Assembly (NCBI GenBank): GCA_000173575.1
Contig: ABYL01000051.1
Coordinates: 1-44,838, forward strand
From: Burkholderia sp. H160
GTDB taxonomy: Bacteria; Pseudomonadota; Gammaproteobacteria; Burkholderiales; Burkholderiaceae
Direction: 5' to 3'
DNA length: 44,838 bases
The first letter of the stretch is position 1. Every line of letters starts with the position of its first letter. Of the stretch, positions 42,406 to 44,838 are shown one piece after another. Below the pieces are notes generated by a model. It was given only the letters and a program-made list of their open reading frames with translations. It did not search any database and was not told the origin of the DNA. A program made the translations under genes and the position numbers.

Positions 42406-43857
42406 TCAGAACGGGTAGTGGCGCGGCGTCGTTTGCACAGTGACCCAGCGCAATTCAGTGAACTCGGCAATGCCTGCCTTGCCGCCGAAGCGGCCGAATC
42501 CGCTATCTTTCACGCCGCCGAAAGGCATCTGCGCCTCGTCATGAACGGTTGGGCCATTGACGTGGCAAATGCCTGACTCGATGCGACGGGCGACGTTTAA
42601 CGCGCGGGCCGTATCACGGCTGAACACGGCAGACGACAGGCCGTACGGGTTGTCGTTTGCGCAAGCAATCGCTGCTTCCTCGCCGCGCACGCGTACGATA
42701 CCCTTCACGGGGCCAAACGATTCGTCGTGATAGATCCGCATGTCTGGCGTCACGTGATCGAGCAGCGTCGCTGGCATCAGGGTACTGGTGGCCTTGCCGC
42801 CGCACACGAGCGTTGCACCCTTGGCGAGTGCATCGTCGATCAGTGCATTACAGCGCTCGACAGTGCTCATGTCGACGACCGAACCCAGCACCACCGGTCC
42901 TTGACGCGGATCGCCCAACGCCAGCGCATTGGCTCGAGCACCCAGACGGTCGACGAACGTATCGGCGATCTGTTCGTCGACGATGATGCGCTCGGTCGAC
43001 ATGCAGATTTGCCCAGAGTTTGCAAATGCGCCGAACACGGCCGCATTCACAGCTGCGTCGATGTCCGCGTCGTCGAGCACGACGAGCGGCGCCTTGCCAC
43101 CCAGTTCCAGCACCACCGGCTTCAAATAGCGCGCGCAGGTCTGCGCGATGATGCGGCCGACGTGGGTCGAACCGGTGAAGTTCACGCGGCGCACTTTCGG
43201 GTGGGCGATCATCGCCTCGACCACCGTTCCCGCGTCGGCAGGCGCGTTCGTCACGAAGTTGACTGTGCCGCGTGGCAAGCCGGCTTCCTGCATCGCCTCG
43301 ATGATGAGTCCGTGCGTCGCCGGACAGATCTCCGAACTCTTCAGCACGACGGTATTGCCGCACGCAAGCGGCAGCGCAATCGCGCGCACCGCCAGGATCA
43401 CCGGGGCATTCCACGGCGCGATACCCAACACGACGCCGGCGGCCTGGCGCACGCCCATGGCGAGGCTGCCCGGCACATCCGACGGGATCACCTCGCCGGC
43501 GATCTGCGTCGTCATCGCTGCGGCTTCGATGAGTCCCGCCGCCGCGAGATGCACGTTGAAGCCGGCCCAGATTGCAGACGCCCCTGTCTCGGCCGCCATC
43601 GTCGCGGCAAATGCATCGGCTTTTGCTTCCAGGGCATGCGCGGCCTTCGTCAGCAGCGCGCGACGCTCGCCCGGCCCCATGGCCGACCACACCGGGAACG
43701 CACGTGCAGCGGCATCGACGGCCGACAAGGCGTCATCGACGCTCGCCGCGGGGGCGCGGGTCACCACTTCACCATCCAGCGGATTGCGGCGCTCGAAGGT
43801 CGCACCGTTACGCGCCTGTACCTGTTCGCCGTCGATCAGCATCGATACGGTTTTCAT
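42406..43857 (-). CDS. Aromatic aldehyde dehydrogenase (salicylaldehyde/vanillin type)
   Basis: A 483-residue aldehyde dehydrogenase. N150 in IAPWNAPVIL, E251 in VLELGGKAP and C285 in SGQICMSTER are the catalytic residues. AETGASAIWAGFNVHLA and VNGPTVHDEAQMPFGG resemble salicylaldehyde (NahF) and vanillin dehydrogenases; benzaldehyde oxidation is equally plausible. It starts 36 bp after the benzoylformate decarboxylase gene on the same strand, and that enzyme would deliver an aromatic aldehyde, so the pair would convert a 2-oxo-arylacetate to an aromatic acid. Confidence 0.87.
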   Translation of the reverse strand: MKTVSMLIDGEQVQARNGATFERRNPLDGEVVTRAPAASVDDALSAVDAAARAFPVWSAMGPGERRALLTKAAHALEAKADAFAATMAAETGASAIWAGFNVHLAAAGLIEAAAMTTQIAGEVIPSDVPGSLAMGVRQAAGVVLGIAPWNAPVILAVRAIALPLACGNTVVLKSSEICPATHGLIIEAMQEAGLPRGTVNFVTNAPADAGTVVEAMIAHPKVRRVNFTGSTHVGRIIAQTCARYLKPVVLELGGKAPLVVLDDADIDAAVNAAVFGAFANSGQICMSTERIIVDEQIADTFVDRLGARANALALGDPRQGPVVLGSVVDMSTVERCNALIDDALAKGATLVCGGKATSTLMPATLLDHVTPDMRIYHDESFGPVKGIVRVRGEEAAIACANDNPYGLSSAVFSRDTARALNVARRIESGICHVNGPTVHDEAQMPFGGVKDSGFGRFGGKAGIAEFTELRWVTVQTTPRHYPF

Positions 43858-43893
43858 CGTCTATCTCCTCTTTTTATGAATGGGTCACACGGT

Positions 43894-44838
43894 TCAGGCA
43901 ACGATGGTTTCGACCAGCATCGGCCCGTTTGCCACCAGCGCGCTGCGCAGCACATCGTGCAACTGCGCCGCCTCGCTCACCCGCACGCCCGGACAGCCCA
44001 TCCCCGCGGCCATCGTCACGAAATCGAGGCCAGGCAGATCGGTGCCCTGAACCGGATCGCCCGGCCCGAAACCGAATACGGGCGCAAAGTCCTGCAGCGC
44101 GGCATAGCGCGTGTTATTCAGAATCACGAATGTAATTGGAAGATTGAGCTGGACCGCGCTCCACAGAGCCTGAATCGAGTACATGCTGGAGCCGTCGCCG
44201 ATCAACGCAATCACCCGCTCACCCGTTCGCGCCAACGCAACACCCACTGCCGCCGGCATGCCGTAGCCGAGACCGCCGCTGTCCATTGTGAAGAAGGTGC
44301 CGGCGCGTTCAATGGGCAGATACCTTTGCATCACGGGGCGTGCGCTCGGCGCTTCCTCTACGACGAGGCCGCCTGCATCGCGAACTTCCGCGAGCGTCTG
44401 CAGCACGAACGAGACCGACATGCGGTCATCGGCAGATGCCGGCGGCAGCGCCCTTGGCGGCGCTGGGCGCGGCGCCGGCATCTCCCGCTCGCGTGGCCCC
44501 GGCCGCTCGAGCAGATCGAGGACGCCGAGCCGTACGTTGCCGACTGCGGCGATGCCCACTGGCGTCCACGCGGCTGTTGCCGGATCGTCGGTGAGCTGGC
44601 AAAGCTGCGCTCCAGGCGGCGCATGCGGACCGTACCCCTCGACGTGGTAGGTGAATGCGGGTGCACCGATTACGAGGATCAGATCGTGACGGTCCAGCAA
44701 CTCGACGATGCGCTCGCGCATGGCGGGCAGGAACCCCGCGAAGAGAGGATGCGTTTCAGGGAAGCTGCAGCGGCCGCTCATCGGTGCGACATACACGCTC
44801 GCGCGATGGCGCTCGGCGAGCCGCACGACGTCCTCTGC
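43894..44838 (-). CDS. mdlC: Benzoylformate decarboxylase-like ThDP enzyme, 5' end outside window
   Basis: The C-terminal ~314 residues of a thiamine-diphosphate decarboxylase; the gene runs off the right edge, so its start and catalytic Glu are not visible. The ThDP-binding motif begins GDGSSMYSIQALWSAV and continues to ILNNTRYAAL; the preceding FTMDSGGLGYGMPAAVGVAL is characteristic of benzoylformate decarboxylase (MdlC). APMSGRCSFPETHPLFAGFL belongs to the central domain. The reaction would be decarboxylation of phenylglyoxylate-type acids to aromatic aldehyde. The dehydrogenase gene follows 36 bp later. The gene symbol is by family resemblance; a related 2-oxo-acid decarboxylase is possible. 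Confidence 0.85.
   Translation of the reverse strand, partial: AEDVVRLAERHRASVYVAPMSGRCSFPETHPLFAGFLPAMRERIVELLDRHDLILVIGAPAFTYHVEGYGPHAPPGAQLCQLTDDPATAAWTPVGIAAVGNVRLGVLDLLERPGPREREMPAPRPAPPRALPPASADDRMSVSFVLQTLAEVRDAGGLVVEEAPSARPVMQRYLPIERAGTFFTMDSGGLGYGMPAAVGVALARTGERVIALIGDGSSMYSIQALWSAVQLNLPITFVILNNTRYAALQDFAPVFGFGPGDPVQGTDLPGLDFVTMAAGMGCPGVRVSEAAQLHDVLRSALVANGPMLVETIVA

Noticed and set aside
1-44838. CRISPR arrays, tRNA, rRNA and complete insertion sequences
   Set aside because: No regularly spaced repeats, tRNA-like cloverleaf, rRNA segment or transposase motif was recognised on reading; a tool-based scan could still find small RNAs.

Overview
The window looks like a high-GC chromosome or megaplasmid segment from a Burkholderiaceae member (Paraburkholderia, Caballeronia or Burkholderia-like). 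That is an inference from base composition, from the compact phnF-phnGHIJKLMNP block, and from the density of AraC/LysR/IclR/TetR-controlled aromatic catabolism genes. No rRNA, tRNA, CRISPR array or intact insertion sequence was seen.

Left end (1-9143) is a patchwork. A glycine-zipper lipoprotein is followed by a long gene-poor stretch, then an AraC/PobR-like regulator convergent with a 929-residue fusion enzyme. The fusion joins a 2Fe-2S ferredoxin, a FAD/NAD reductase of BenC type, an FCD ligand-binding domain and a cytochrome P450 in one chain; it is the most unusual protein here. Next come gene remnants: a pntB tail back-to-back with an arsR tail, an intact TetR gene, and a TetR tail back-to-back with a broken short-chain dehydrogenase. 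A further TetR tail back-to-back with a broken FAD oxidoreductase lies at 18910-19590. All three pairs have lost both 5' ends and the shared promoter region.

Centre-left (9144-18769): an MFS transporter and a complete carbon-phosphorus lyase operon on the minus strand, in the order phnF, phnG, H, I, J, K, L, M, N, P, with start/stop overlaps and a candidate Pho box and palindromic operator before phnF. No phnCDE phosphonate transporter is present in the window. PhnK carries two extra CxxC motifs before its Walker A.

Centre (19592-27432): a minus-strand catabolic operon (outer-membrane PF13557-like protein, a hydrolase/MFS chimera, a cyclase-family hydrolase, a cupin, a fumarylacetoacetate-hydrolase-family protein and a DenD-like dehydrogenase). 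It diverges from a NahR/NodD-type LysR gene that carries a frameshift in a C6 tract; a second LysR gene follows. The chimera and the frameshift suggest that this operon is decaying.

Centre-right (27512-35512): a plus-strand group of an ornithine-cyclodeaminase-family reductase, a DapA-family lyase/aldolase and a semialdehyde dehydrogenase, resembling hydroxyproline-type catabolism. After it come a TetR gene and a Tat-exported carotenoid oxygenase behind a 39-bp palindrome, then the core gene ilvD with its terminator.

Right end (35741-44838): an aromatic catabolism region with an IclR regulator, a VOC/extradiol-type protein, a flavin hydroxylase, a fumarylacetoacetate-hydrolase-family protein, an AAHS aromatic-acid transporter, a quinone oxidoreductase-like MDR protein, a salicylaldehyde/vanillin-type dehydrogenase and a benzoylformate decarboxylase cut by the window edge. 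Together they suggest conversion of mandelate/benzoylformate-type or hydroxyaryl substrates through an aldehyde and a hydroxylated acid to ring cleavage and hydrolysis; the exact substrate is not readable from the sequence.
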